A DNA stretch of 35,000 nucleotides, from assembly GCA_964475955.1 (NCBI GenBank), contig CAYYZY010000072.1, forward strand, positions 1 through 35,000, read 5' to 3'. A program made the translations under genes and the position numbers. Each line of letters begins with the position of its first letter. Position 1 is the stretch's first letter. The notes under the pieces are model-generated. The model saw only the letters and a program-made list of their open reading frames with translations, was not told where the DNA came from and made no database searches. Below are positions 1-7,657 of this stretch, piece after piece. This DNA is from DATKZH01 sp964475955. Lineage in GTDB: Bacteria > Planctomycetota > Planctomycetia > Pirellulales > Thermoguttaceae.

Positions 1-223
1 CGCAGCCCGAATGCAGTAGTCAACAAAGAAATCGGAGAACGCCAACGGCCATTCGGGCGGCAAGGCGAAGAGGTCGGCGACACAGGCCGCCCTAAAGCCA
101 TGCAGAAAAACATCTTACAGCACGCCGCGCCGTGGCGTTCGGCGTAGACCGCGGGCCCGAGTAAGCGCAAGCGCCGCGGAGGGCGTTCGCGAGAGATCGT
201 GGTCGCCAGCCGCGCAGCGTGCC
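1..223. other. Left-edge stretch without an assignable gene
   Basis: I see no gene I can support here. On the minus strand one frame is open from 114 to the window edge (38 codons), but it has no ATG or GTG start and matches nothing I recognise. Bases 173-188 are identical over 16 nt to 16570-16585, part of the twin-hairpin repeat further right, so the stretch carries at least a fragment of that repeat family. It lies downstream of the stop at 224 and may hold that operon's terminator, but I see no clean hairpin followed by a T run. Confidence 0.3.
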
Positions 224-1237
224 TCAGTACGTCAACCCCGCGCGGACCATGACCGTGTCGTCGGGGTCGAGGTCGGGGAAGGGGCGGGCGAACTCAAGGG
301 TGCGCCCGAAGACGTAGCCGACTTCGAGGCGGGAGTCGAGGCCGCCCAGGGCCTTGCGCTCGAGGCCCACGATCACGCGGTAGTCGCGGTAGGTGAGCAC
401 GTCGTCGACGCCCGTCGATCGGCGGAAGGCCCAGGTGCCGCCGCCGAACTCGCCGGCCACGTACGCCCAGTCCTGGACCTCCTCGGTGTACGCCCCAAGC
501 CAGTAGACGCGGCGGGCGATACGGGGGCGCGGGGCCACCAGCTCGAACTTGACGTCGTCGTGCGGCTGCCAGATGAGGCCGCCGACGGGGATGAAGCTGA
601 CGTCGTCGCGGTCGAGGTAGGCCGCGCCGAAGAGAAGGCTCAACTGGGGCGTCCACTCGAACCGGCCCACCACGTGCGCGGGCACGCGCACCGCCTCGTC
701 GGTGCTCTGCTCGAAATCGCTGAACACGCCCGGCGTGGCGGCGAAGTCGATCCCGAAGCGGGGGGTGAAACGCTTCCACCAGCGGAAGCGGACCGTGGCG
801 TCGTAGAGACGGGCCGGCAGGTCGGCGCCCAGCGGCTCGTCGAGGTAGTTGACGGCGAAGCCGGGCGTTACGACCAGCGGCGAGCGCCGCGAGGGGACGG
901 GGAAGCCGAGCACGCTCTTTAGCTCGAGCTCGGCGACGCCGAAGCCGCGGTCGCCGCCCGAGTCGAGCCACGTGGAGTTGAAGATCAGCTTCTGGAAGAC
1001 GCCGTCGCGCGCGTCGGGCGGGCGGTCGGGGTTCACCGGCTCGACGAACTCCGGCGCGGCCCGCGGCACGTCGACGCCGGAGCCGGGGTGCGAAACGCCC
1101 CGGCCCGGATACTCCTCCGAAGGCGGCATCACCGCGGGAAGCCGGACCACCTGCGCCCGAAGCGGCGCCGACGCGAGCAGCCATACCGCCAGCGCCACGC
1201 AGAGAAGGCGGCCTCGGCCGAAGGTCGTCGCGGTCAA
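224..1237 (-). CDS. Predicted outer-membrane beta-barrel protein (DUF6268-like), copy 2
   Basis: A 337-residue exported protein. The first 28 residues form a signal peptide (short basic start, hydrophobic run, cleavage near APLRAQ). Residues about 100-337 alternate hydrophobic and polar residues with many aromatics and end in LTY, an aromatic C-terminus as expected of an outer-membrane barrel. The body is clearly homologous to the next gene upstream (1321-2604): shared blocks include LVVTPGF/LLVTPGF, LPAR-YDA, YLDR and the C-terminal V.VR.GL.Y. The start is TTG at 1237, preceded by GAGG seven bases upstream. It lies 83 nt downstream of its paralogue on the same strand and is probably co-transcribed. 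The DUF6268 assignment is from memory of planctomycete proteins of this type. Ligand and function are unknown. Confidence 0.75.
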   Translation of the reverse strand: MTATTFGRGRLLCVALAVWLLASAPLRAQVVRLPAVMPPSEEYPGRGVSHPGSGVDVPRAAPEFVEPVNPDRPPDARDGVFQKLIFNSTWLDSGGDRGFGVAELELKSVLGFPVPSRRSPLVVTPGFAVNYLDEPLGADLPARLYDATVRFRWWKRFTPRFGIDFAATPGVFSDFEQSTDEAVRVPAHVVGRFEWTPQLSLLFGAAYLDRDDVSFIPVGGLIWQPHDDVKFELVAPRPRIARRVYWLGAYTEEVQDWAYVAGEFGGGTWAFRRSTGVDDVLTYRDYRVIVGLERKALGGLDSRLEVGYVFGRTLEFARPFPDLDPDDTVMVRAGLTY

Positions 1238-1320
1238 CTCGGCACCTCAGACTTCAGGCGGAAACGGCTTCAGCGACCCCGGCCACCCCGATTTGCACAA
1301 GCTGCTGCCGCGCAAGTCCC

Positions 1321-2604
1321 TCAATACGCCAGGCCGCCGCGGACGAACACGGTGGGGTCCGGGTGAAAGGTGAAGGGGGCGGGGGAAATGTCGGGATAGA
1401 AGAGCTCGCGCTCGAAGGTGATGCCCACTTCGGCCAGCCCGTTCAAACCCCGGACGGTCTTGAAATCGAGCCCCAGGGCGAACCGCATGTCGTTGTAGTC
1501 GACCCGGGTGACGCCGCCGCCGAACAGGGGGTCGGTGTCGACGGTCCACGAGCCGCCCCCGTATTCGCCGCGGGCGTAGAACCACCATTCCGTGGTGCTG
1601 TAGCCGGGCAGCCGGATGGCCAGCTTCGGGTTGGGGAAAAGGATTTCGAAGCGGACGTCGTCGTTGGGCGTCCACACGATGCCCCCCGCCGGAAACAGCT
1701 TGTACCGAAATCGGTCGAGATAGATCACCCCGGCCTTCAACTGGAAGCTGGGCGACAGCGCGACCAGCCCGTAGCCGTATCCCTGGTACCGCAGGCTTTC
1801 GTGGTTCACGTTGGCGAAGTCGGAATAGACGCCGACGCGGAACGCCAGCTCCCCGCTGACGATGCGGCTCAACTGCGGATTCCAGGCGGCGTTCAGGTAG
1901 GCGTCGTACGACCGGGCGGGGAGCTCGCCGTGGACGAACGGGGGCGGGCCGGGATTCGGCGAAACCGGACCGTTCCAGAAGTTGAACGTGAAGCCGGGCG
2001 TGACCAGAAGGGGCGTCTGCGGGTTGCGGAGGAACGGGATGGCGAACTCGGCCGTCAGGTCGACCTCGTCCAGCCCCAGTTCGTTCGAGGCGGTGCCCGG
2101 TATCCACACGTAGTCCATGCGCATCTCTTGCAGGAACCGCGTGACGGTCGTTATGGTGTTAGGCTGTTGTCCCCCGTAGGGGACCGTCGGGTCGTTGGGG
2201 AAGACCGTGGCCGGTGGGGTGCCGGGCGTGGCATAGGGGTCCCAACCGGGCGCCGGCTGGATGCCGCCCTGGAAGGTGGCGCCCGGCCCGGGCGTGAAGC
2301 CGGGGCCGTAGCTGGGCGTCGTGCCTTGCAGGCTGGGCGCCGCCCCGGCCCCATAACTGGGCGCGGGGCCCGGCGTGTAGCTGGGCGCGGGCGTGGCGTT
2401 GTAGGCGGGGGCCGGGGACGTGCCGGGGGCGGTGGCCGCCGGCGCCCCGGACGTGCCGCCGTAGGTGGTACCGGGCGTGGTGACCTGGGCCGTGTTCGTC
2501 GGAAGCTGCGAGGGGAACTCGAACCGCTGGCCCACGGCGGGCGACCCGGCCAGGAGCCCCAGCGCAGCCAACACGCCGGGTAGTGTCCTCGGGAGTCTCA
2601 CCAC
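1321..2604 (-). CDS. Predicted outer-membrane beta-barrel protein (DUF6268-like), copy 1, with Pro/Gly/Tyr-rich N-terminal region
   Basis: A 427-residue exported protein: signal peptide at about residues 1-25 (cleavage near AVGQ), then a low-complexity region at about 35-150 rich in Pro, Gly, Thr and Tyr with repeated YGPG/PSY-type units, then a barrel-like region ending in GLAY. The low-complexity segment is absent from the paralogue at 224-1237; it may be a linker or peptidoglycan-spanning spacer. The start is GTG, with a second GTG codon directly after it; AAGGGGGA just upstream serves as ribosome binding site and is better spaced for the second GTG at 2601. It is first gene of a probable two-gene operon with its paralogue, the result of a tandem duplication. 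Family assignment is by resemblance, function unknown. Confidence 0.75.
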   Translation of the reverse strand: MVRLPRTLPGVLAALGLLAGSPAVGQRFEFPSQLPTNTAQVTTPGTTYGGTSGAPAATAPGTSPAPAYNATPAPSYTPGPAPSYGAGAAPSLQGTTPSYGPGFTPGPGATFQGGIQPAPGWDPYATPGTPPATVFPNDPTVPYGGQQPNTITTVTRFLQEMRMDYVWIPGTASNELGLDEVDLTAEFAIPFLRNPQTPLLVTPGFTFNFWNGPVSPNPGPPPFVHGELPARSYDAYLNAAWNPQLSRIVSGELAFRVGVYSDFANVNHESLRYQGYGYGLVALSPSFQLKAGVIYLDRFRYKLFPAGGIVWTPNDDVRFEILFPNPKLAIRLPGYSTTEWWFYARGEYGGGSWTVDTDPLFGGGVTRVDYNDMRFALGLDFKTVRGLNGLAEVGITFERELFYPDISPAPFTFHPDPTVFVRGGLAY

Positions 2605-2661
2605 GGTCCCCCTTCGTGGGTTTTGGGCCGAAACGGGCGCATACGACGTGCAGGGGCGATG

Positions 2662-2690
2662 TGAATATCAAGGATGCCGTCCCGGGTCAA
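2662..2690 (-). promoter_or_regulatory. Candidate sigma70-type promoter for the barrel operon
   Basis: On the minus strand TTGACC (2690-2685) is followed after 17 nt by TATTCA (2667-2662), about 60 nt upstream of the GTG start at 2604. The -35 matches 5 of 6, the -10 only 3 of 6. The -35 overlaps a small CCGGG/CCCGG inverted repeat, which weakens the call. Confidence 0.35.
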
Positions 2691-2872
2691 GCCCGGTTCG
2701 CCGGGCGGGCTTCAGTGCGGCAGGTGAGGCGGACTGCAAAGCCTGAGAGGTGTAGGCAGCTTTGGCGACCCTGTCGGGATGCGGGGTTTTGGTCGGCTTG
2801 GGTGGGGTCTCAGCAGTTCGCGCCGCTTCCAAACTGACGCGCGGTGGCTGAGAATTGGATGAAGGACCTTCG

Positions 2873-3727
2873 ATGCGACCCGTCGGGATAGACACGGACC
2901 TGCTCATCCGGGAGACGTTCGTCGCCCAGGTGGAGCACTACGCCACGGTGGGGTCGAGCAACGAAGTGGCCCGCCAGTGCGCCGCTCGGGGGCCCGGGCC
3001 GCTGCCGCTGTTGATCGTGGCCGACGAGCAGACGGCCGGGCGCGGACGCGGCGCCAACCGCTGGTGGACCGGTCCGGGCAGTCTGGCGTTCAGCCTGCTG
3101 ATGGCCCCCAGCCCCGGGACGGCCGATCGCGCGCAGGCCGTCGGGCGGCGCTGGCCGCTGGTGTCGCTGGCGGCCGCGGTGGCGGTCGTCCGGACGGTGG
3201 CCCCCCGGCTCCCCGGCTTCACCGTGGGCCTCCACTGGCCCAACGACGTGTTCGCCCAGGGGCGGAAGCTGGCCGGCATCCTGGCCGAGGGGCTCCCCGA
3301 CGGGCGGCTGATCCTCGGGATCGGATTGAACACGAACAATACGCTGGGCGACGCCCCGGCGTCGGTCCGCCACAAGGCGACCACGATGCTGGAGCTGACC
3401 GGCGCCTCCCACGACCGAAACCGCGTCTTGCGCGACCTGCTCCGCCACCTGGCCAAAGCGCTCGGGGAGGCAGCGTCTCGGCCCGAGCACTTAGCAGCTC
3501 AGGCCCACGGGTATTGCCTCCAGCGAGGGAGCAGGCTGACGGTGCAGTCGGGGCGCGACCTGGTCCGCGGCCGATGCGTGGGCATCGACTTCGACGGCGG
3601 CCTCTTGCTCGACACGCCCGAAGGGCGACGGAAGCTCTACTCGGGCGTGCTCCGCGAGGCCACGGCCTCCGGCGCTTCTTCATCGGGGTCGGCCTCGACG
3701 GCGCGCTGGAAGAGGCGCTCGTCGTAG
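2873..3727 (+). CDS. birA: Biotin--[acetyl-CoA-carboxylase] ligase
   Basis: Activates biotin to biotinyl-5'-AMP and transfers it to the lysine of biotin carboxyl carrier protein for fatty-acid synthesis, in the cytoplasm. The protein has 284 residues. The nucleotide-binding loop GRGRGANRW is at about 55-63, WPNDV at about 122 and RKLAGILAEG at about 131-140; the C-terminal SH3-like BPL_C domain follows at about 215-262. No N-terminal winged-helix domain is present, so it should be a monofunctional ligase, not a repressor. The Lys that usually precedes WPND is His here. The start is ATG 2873, with GAAGGA six bases upstream; an in-frame TTG at 2855 has no such site. The last roughly 25 residues (Ser/Ala/Arg-rich) lie entirely in antisense overlap with the convergent gene and look like read-through past the natural end of the fold. 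Confidence 0.92.
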   Translation: MRPVGIDTDLLIRETFVAQVEHYATVGSSNEVARQCAARGPGPLPLLIVADEQTAGRGRGANRWWTGPGSLAFSLLMAPSPGTADRAQAVGRRWPLVSLAAAVAVVRTVAPRLPGFTVGLHWPNDVFAQGRKLAGILAEGLPDGRLILGIGLNTNNTLGDAPASVRHKATTMLELTGASHDRNRVLRDLLRHLAKALGEAASRPEHLAAQAHGYCLQRGSRLTVQSGRDLVRGRCVGIDFDGGLLLDTPEGRRKLYSGVLREATASGASSSGSASTARWKRRSS

Positions 3728-5082
3728 ACCCGCAGGGCGTGGGCCGCGTGCGTGAGGCCCTCGGCGTCCTGCGCGCTCATCCCGGTCAGGTTCCAGCCCG
3801 ATCGCCGGCCGCCCAGCCGCTTGGCAAGATAGGTGACGGAACGGACCACGCGCGGCTCCTGAAGCCGATCTTCGGGAAGCGACGACACGAGCCACTCGAG
3901 GACGTGGCCGGTCGAACGCAGGGTGCCGGCCGCGTCCTGGCTGGGGCCCCGGTTAGCGAAGAAGTTGGGATGCCAACTGCCGTCCTCGTTCTGAAGTTCC
4001 AGCGCGAAGTCGTGGAACTTGGCCAGGTACCGCTGGGCGGCCAAAAACGGGCCGTCCATCGGCGCTTCCTGCTTCCGGCGGCGGCGCACCGCGCAGCTCA
4101 GGCCCATCAGGCGACGGGTAGCGTCGGCGCCGGAGGTGCTCGCCGATCGGTCGAGCTCCTCGCGGAGCAGGCGCTCGACCGACCACGTCTGGCCGAGGTC
4201 GTTCTCCCAGGTTGCGCCTTCGTCCAGGTAGTGCGAAAGCCCGATGAGGGCGAACGCCTGGTCGGTTCCCGAGCGGCAGGCGCGCTGCTCGAACTCCACC
4301 AGATCGGCCACCGTGCCCCGAGACTCGCCAATGCGGATCTCGTAGTCGGCCGGCACCCGCGACTGGGCCAGCACGGCCAGGAATTCCGCCGGGCGCGACT
4401 GCAACCCGTATCCGACCCGGGCGACGGCCGAGCCGCCCGCCGTGCGGAGCAGCCGGTATCCGGCGCACGGGTAGTTCCAGCAGAGGCAGCCGATGGCGTT
4501 GATCCTCTTCCCCGAAGGGCCGTTGTAGCCCACGTTGGCCTCGCAGCCGAAGGCCAGCGAGAGCCGCAACACGTCGGCCGGCGTGCTCTGGCGGGTATTG
4601 ACCGGCTGCCTGGCCACTGCGGCCAAGGTGCGCCGCACGTAGTCGCGCAGTGCGACCATCTCCTTGCTGAGCCGGACGGGCGGCTCGGCGGCCTGTTCCG
4701 GCTCGTCGGCCGGTGTCGACTCGTCGTCGGTGGCCGGCGTTTCCGAGTCGCCCGGCTCGTCGGCGGCTTGCATGGCGTCGGTTGCGTTCGGGGCGTCGGT
4801 CCGCTGTGAGTCTTCCGAGGTATCGGTCGCTTCCGCGGCGTCGGCCGGCTCGGTTGCCTCGGCCTCCTGCGGGGCCCCGGATTCCGGCTCGGCGGCGGAC
4901 TCCGGGGCGGCTTCGGCCTCCGGCTCGGTTTGCGATTCGGCCGCGGCCGGCGGCGTCCCCATCAGGGCCGGCCCTTCGATCGGTTCGGGTTCTTGCCCCC
5001 AGGCGGACGGGCCACCGGCCGCGAAGACGGCGAGCCAGGCCCCCAGCGCGATCCAAGGCAATATCCGTGCCCTACGATGCAT
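3637..5082 (-). CDS. Exported protein, Ala/Glu/Pro-rich N-terminal half plus toroid-like C-terminal domain
   Basis: A 481-residue protein. The signal peptide ends near residue 30 (AWGQ). Residues about 30-145 are an acidic low-complexity linker of Ala, Glu, Pro, Asp and Thr. The globular part (about 150-470) holds a Cys-containing block (FGCEANVGY, GCLCWNYPCAGY) and then a segment starting LQNEDGSWHPNFF and continuing STGHVLEWL, which resembles the repeats of prenyltransferase/terpenoid-cyclase alpha/alpha toroids. I infer a helical toroid; no catalytic signature such as DXDD is visible, so a cyclase function is not claimed. ATG 5082 is preferred (GGGAG eight bases upstream) over an in-frame TTG at 5106. 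It lies 48 nt downstream of the Asp/Gly-repeat gene and is probably co-transcribed with it. Its 3' end overlaps the end of birA by 91 nt, tail to tail. Confidence 0.75.
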   Translation of the reverse strand: MHRRARILPWIALGAWLAVFAAGGPSAWGQEPEPIEGPALMGTPPAAAESQTEPEAEAAPESAAEPESGAPQEAEATEPADAAEATDTSEDSQRTDAPNATDAMQAADEPGDSETPATDDESTPADEPEQAAEPPVRLSKEMVALRDYVRRTLAAVARQPVNTRQSTPADVLRLSLAFGCEANVGYNGPSGKRINAIGCLCWNYPCAGYRLLRTAGGSAVARVGYGLQSRPAEFLAVLAQSRVPADYEIRIGESRGTVADLVEFEQRACRSGTDQAFALIGLSHYLDEGATWENDLGQTWSVERLLREELDRSASTSGADATRRLMGLSCAVRRRRKQEAPMDGPFLAAQRYLAKFHDFALELQNEDGSWHPNFFANRGPSQDAAGTLRSTGHVLEWLVSSLPEDRLQEPRVVRSVTYLAKRLGGRRSGWNLTGMSAQDAEGLTHAAHALRVYDERLFQRAVEADPDEEAPEAVASRSTPE

Positions 5083-5130
5083 GATCCGTTCTCCCGAACA
5101 ATCCAAGCGTGTGGATGCGAAGGCCGCCTG

Positions 5131-7218
5131 CTACTTGTCGGTGACTTCCGCGATTCCCGGGTCGTCGGCCTCGTGTTTCGTCGCTTCGGCTTTGCGACGG
5201 GGCCGGTCGATGAGGAACCCGCCGGAACTGTAGCGACGGTTGTAGCTGTCATTCTTGGCGCGGCATCCGTACTCGTCCTCGCCCCCGTAGTCGATGAGGA
5301 AGCTGAAATTGCCGCCGCACTGGGGCAGGTCGTGATAGGAGATGCCCGACGAGGCGTATCCCTGTCCGCGTCCCCGGTAGACGTCGTCGCCGTCGTAGTC
5401 GTACAGCACGCCCAGCCCGGCCTGGGCCCCCACGCCCTTGGTGGTCGAGCCTGAGGCGTCGTACAGGTCGTCTCCGCCGAAGTCGTACAGGCCGCCGACC
5501 GCGCAGTCCCACGCGAAGCCCAGGCCCATGATCGTGCCGTTGTAGACGTCGTCGCCCTCGTCGTCGAAGCAGAAGCCGAGGGCGTAGTGGCAGCCGAAGC
5601 CGGTGCCGAACCGCTGGTAGCGGCGTTCGGTGCGGTTGCCGCCGTCGTAAGCCTTGAGGGTGGCGCCGAGGCGTCGGTCGTTTCCGCCGAAATCGCGGGC
5701 GAAGCCGACGCCGAGCCAGTAGCCGCCGCCGTGGGAGAGGTAGTCGAACTCGTAGACGTCGTCGCCGGCGCCGTCGAGGATCACGCCGATCCCGCCGTTG
5801 GCTACGGCCCGTTTCCCCTCGCCCATGCCTTGCGCCCAACCTTCGTAGCCGGGCGTGGGGTTGTCGTCGTCCTTGTAGGAGTTCACGTAGCGTCCGCCGC
5901 CGTAGTAGTGGTCGTTTCCCTGGAGGTCGTCGAGCACGCCCAGCCCGAGCGGTCCGCCCACGCCCTGGGTCCACATGGCCCCCTTGTAAGCGTCGTTTCC
6001 GGCCCGGTCGAGGAGGATGCCGACGCCGCAGATCGCCGAGCCCTGAATCCGGCGAAGCCCCAGGTACGAGTCGTTGCCGGCGTAGTCGATGAGCAGGCCC
6101 GCCCCGGCCAGGCACGATCCCTGGGCCAGGTCGCGGGCGCGGTAGGCGTCGTCGCCCTCCAGGTCGAGCAGCATGGAGATCCCCAGCACGGCGGCGCCCT
6201 GGATCGCCGGCTTCGAGCCCCGGTAGACGTCGTCGCCGGCCAGGTCGATCACGACGAGCACGGGGCGGGCCAGCGAGCAGGTCCCTTCTTCGTAGACGTC
6301 GTCGCCGCCCAGGTCGACCACGACGTTCACGCCGGGCATCCGGTCGAGCTGGTAGGAGTTCGCGCCGCGGCCGCCGATCACCACGTCGCCGGCCGGCGTG
6401 ACCACGTGCCGGACGATTTGCCCGTCCACGCCCGCCATCGGCGCGCCCTCCTCTTCTTCCACCGCGCCGAGTTGCGCGAGCAGCTCCGGATCGGTAAGCG
6501 GCACCAGCGCCTCGACGGCGTCGTAGATCGCGCTGCGGTCGACCTTTTCCAGCATCATGCAGAGCTTCTTGCCGGTGCTGATTCGACGCAGCGTATGCCC
6601 CACGTTGTTGTCGCTGGTCATTATCGGGAAGAGATTTTCGGCCAGTTGCCGGATCTCGCCCGGTTCCAGGGGCGACAAGGCGGCGTTGTGGGCGATCCGG
6701 GCGCCGGTCAACGCGCGGCGCACGGCCTCCAGGGCCTCCTCGGGCGACGCGACCGGGGCGAACTCCCGCGGCGCGCAGTCGGCGCAGTCGGTCTTGGCCC
6801 GGGCGATCACCAGGGCGCGGTCCAGTCCGTCGTGCCCTCCGAGAAAGCCCTGGTGCAACCGGCGCGTGAACCGCTCCGCCTCGACCGAGGCGTCCATGGG
6901 GTGCCGCAGCAGGTGGTCGTACCACTTCAGCCGGCAGATGCCCGTCACCTCCGAGCCGGTCCGCGCGCCGGCCGTGCTGTCGAGCTTGTGCCCGGCGTAG
7001 CTGCGGAATCGGGCGTAGTTGCTCGCAATGTTGCGGCTCTTCAGGCCGTTGACCATCTCCTGCTCCAGAAGCAGCATCATGCCCGGAGCCAGAGGATTGC
7101 CGGCCGACGCACCCTCGGTCACCGGGGTATCGGCCCGCGCCGACGGGGCCCCGCCGAGCCCGACGGCCAACACGGCGACGGCAAATGTGAACGCACCAGG
7201 CCGGCTCGAGCGTTCCAT
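5131..7218 (-). CDS. Exported Asp/Gly-repeat (GDDxY) predicted beta-solenoid protein
   Basis: A 695-residue protein with a signal peptide ending near residue 29 (SARAD). Residues about 40-270 are mostly helical, with one CADC pair. From about 280 to 685 I count twelve repeats, usually 24-28 residues long, of the form hydrophobic-L-x-D-x-x-G-[DN]-D-x-Y, often followed by G...QG and a Gly/Ala-rich stretch. The regular Asp and Gly positions suggest a right-handed solenoid with a metal-binding turn in each coil, similar in logic to RTX nonapeptide repeats but with a longer period and a conserved Tyr. Longer insertions interrupt repeats 6, 8 and 11. The last repeat degenerates into a basic tail. 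ATG 7218 has AGGAGA about nine bases upstream. Function is unknown; surface attachment or calcium-dependent folding is speculation. Confidence 0.85.
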   Translation of the reverse strand: MERSSRPGAFTFAVAVLAVGLGGAPSARADTPVTEGASAGNPLAPGMMLLLEQEMVNGLKSRNIASNYARFRSYAGHKLDSTAGARTGSEVTGICRLKWYDHLLRHPMDASVEAERFTRRLHQGFLGGHDGLDRALVIARAKTDCADCAPREFAPVASPEEALEAVRRALTGARIAHNAALSPLEPGEIRQLAENLFPIMTSDNNVGHTLRRISTGKKLCMMLEKVDRSAIYDAVEALVPLTDPELLAQLGAVEEEEGAPMAGVDGQIVRHVVTPAGDVVIGGRGANSYQLDRMPGVNVVVDLGGDDVYEEGTCSLARPVLVVIDLAGDDVYRGSKPAIQGAAVLGISMLLDLEGDDAYRARDLAQGSCLAGAGLLIDYAGNDSYLGLRRIQGSAICGVGILLDRAGNDAYKGAMWTQGVGGPLGLGVLDDLQGNDHYYGGGRYVNSYKDDDNPTPGYEGWAQGMGEGKRAVANGGIGVILDGAGDDVYEFDYLSHGGGYWLGVGFARDFGGNDRRLGATLKAYDGGNRTERRYQRFGTGFGCHYALGFCFDDEGDDVYNGTIMGLGFAWDCAVGGLYDFGGDDLYDASGSTTKGVGAQAGLGVLYDYDGDDVYRGRGQGYASSGISYHDLPQCGGNFSFLIDYGGEDEYGCRAKNDSYNRRYSSGGFLIDRPRRKAEATKHEADDPGIAEVTDK

Positions 7219-7485
7219 TCTGCGTGTCTCCTGTCAGGGTTGCCAAAGCGGAAGGCTTCTGCCGGGACGCCGCGCGTGCGAATAGGTCGCCATGTCGCGA
7301 CACGTGCGGCAAAAGACCGGCGCCGCCCGCAACCGGACAACGCGGCCCGTGGGAAGCTCCAAGTTGTCGGTCGAACTCCTTCCCGCTGCCCGCATGGAAC
7401 GGGCGGTTCGGGGAGTCCTGCCGCGGGGCGAGCCGACCCGCCGGCCCTCGGCGCGGCGCGTGCCGGAACATGATCGAGGAATGAA
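7219..7485 (-). promoter_or_regulatory. Long 5' leader of the GDDxY-repeat gene
   Basis: If the promoter at 7492-7520 is used, the transcript begins near 7485 and carries about 267 untranslated nucleotides. The leader is GC-rich with several inverted repeats, including the perfect 10-bp palindrome TGTCGCGACA near 7293-7302. I compared it by eye with TPP, SAM, cobalamin, glycine and cyclic-di-GMP riboswitch signatures and found no convincing match. No ORF with good codon statistics fills it. Confidence 0.4.
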
Positions 7486-7491
7486 GCGGGC

Positions 7492-7520
7492 ATTCTAGTT
7501 GGGGGGAGCGGCCGCGTCAA
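7492..7520 (-). promoter_or_regulatory. Sigma70-type promoter for the GDDxY-repeat/toroid operon
   Basis: On the minus strand TTGACG (7520-7515) is followed after exactly 17 nt by TAGAAT (7497-7492). Both hexamers match the consensus in 5 of 6 positions, making this one of the best promoter matches in the window. It faces the gene starting at 7218 and implies a long leader. Confidence 0.55.
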
Positions 7521-7657
7521 ATCCGACGCCGTCTTCCGCCCAAGCCTACTCCCGCCACTGCCTCGAGAACCAGCCGCACGCATCGCCCCCATTCGCCGGG
7601 CGAGCCCGCCCCAAACCGTGCCCTCTCTCACATCGGCTAACATCGGGAGAAACCACG

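Noticed and set aside
1..114. A minus-strand open frame running off the left edge
   Set aside because: No ATG or GTG start, only 38 codons, and no recognisable similarity; equally open frames exist on the other strand.
2977..4809. A 610-codon plus-strand frame across birA and the toroid-protein gene
   Set aside because: It spans two well-supported genes in a different frame and its translation is low-complexity.
5249..7473. Long alternative frames on both strands over the GDDxY-repeat gene (740 and 628 codons)
   Set aside because: They are Arg/Gly- or Val/Ala-rich shadows; only 5131-7218 gives a signal peptide and regular repeats.
7219..7485. A known riboswitch class in the GDDxY leader
   Set aside because: Fragments such as GGCAACC recall SAM-I elements, but the surrounding conserved core is absent; compared by eye only.
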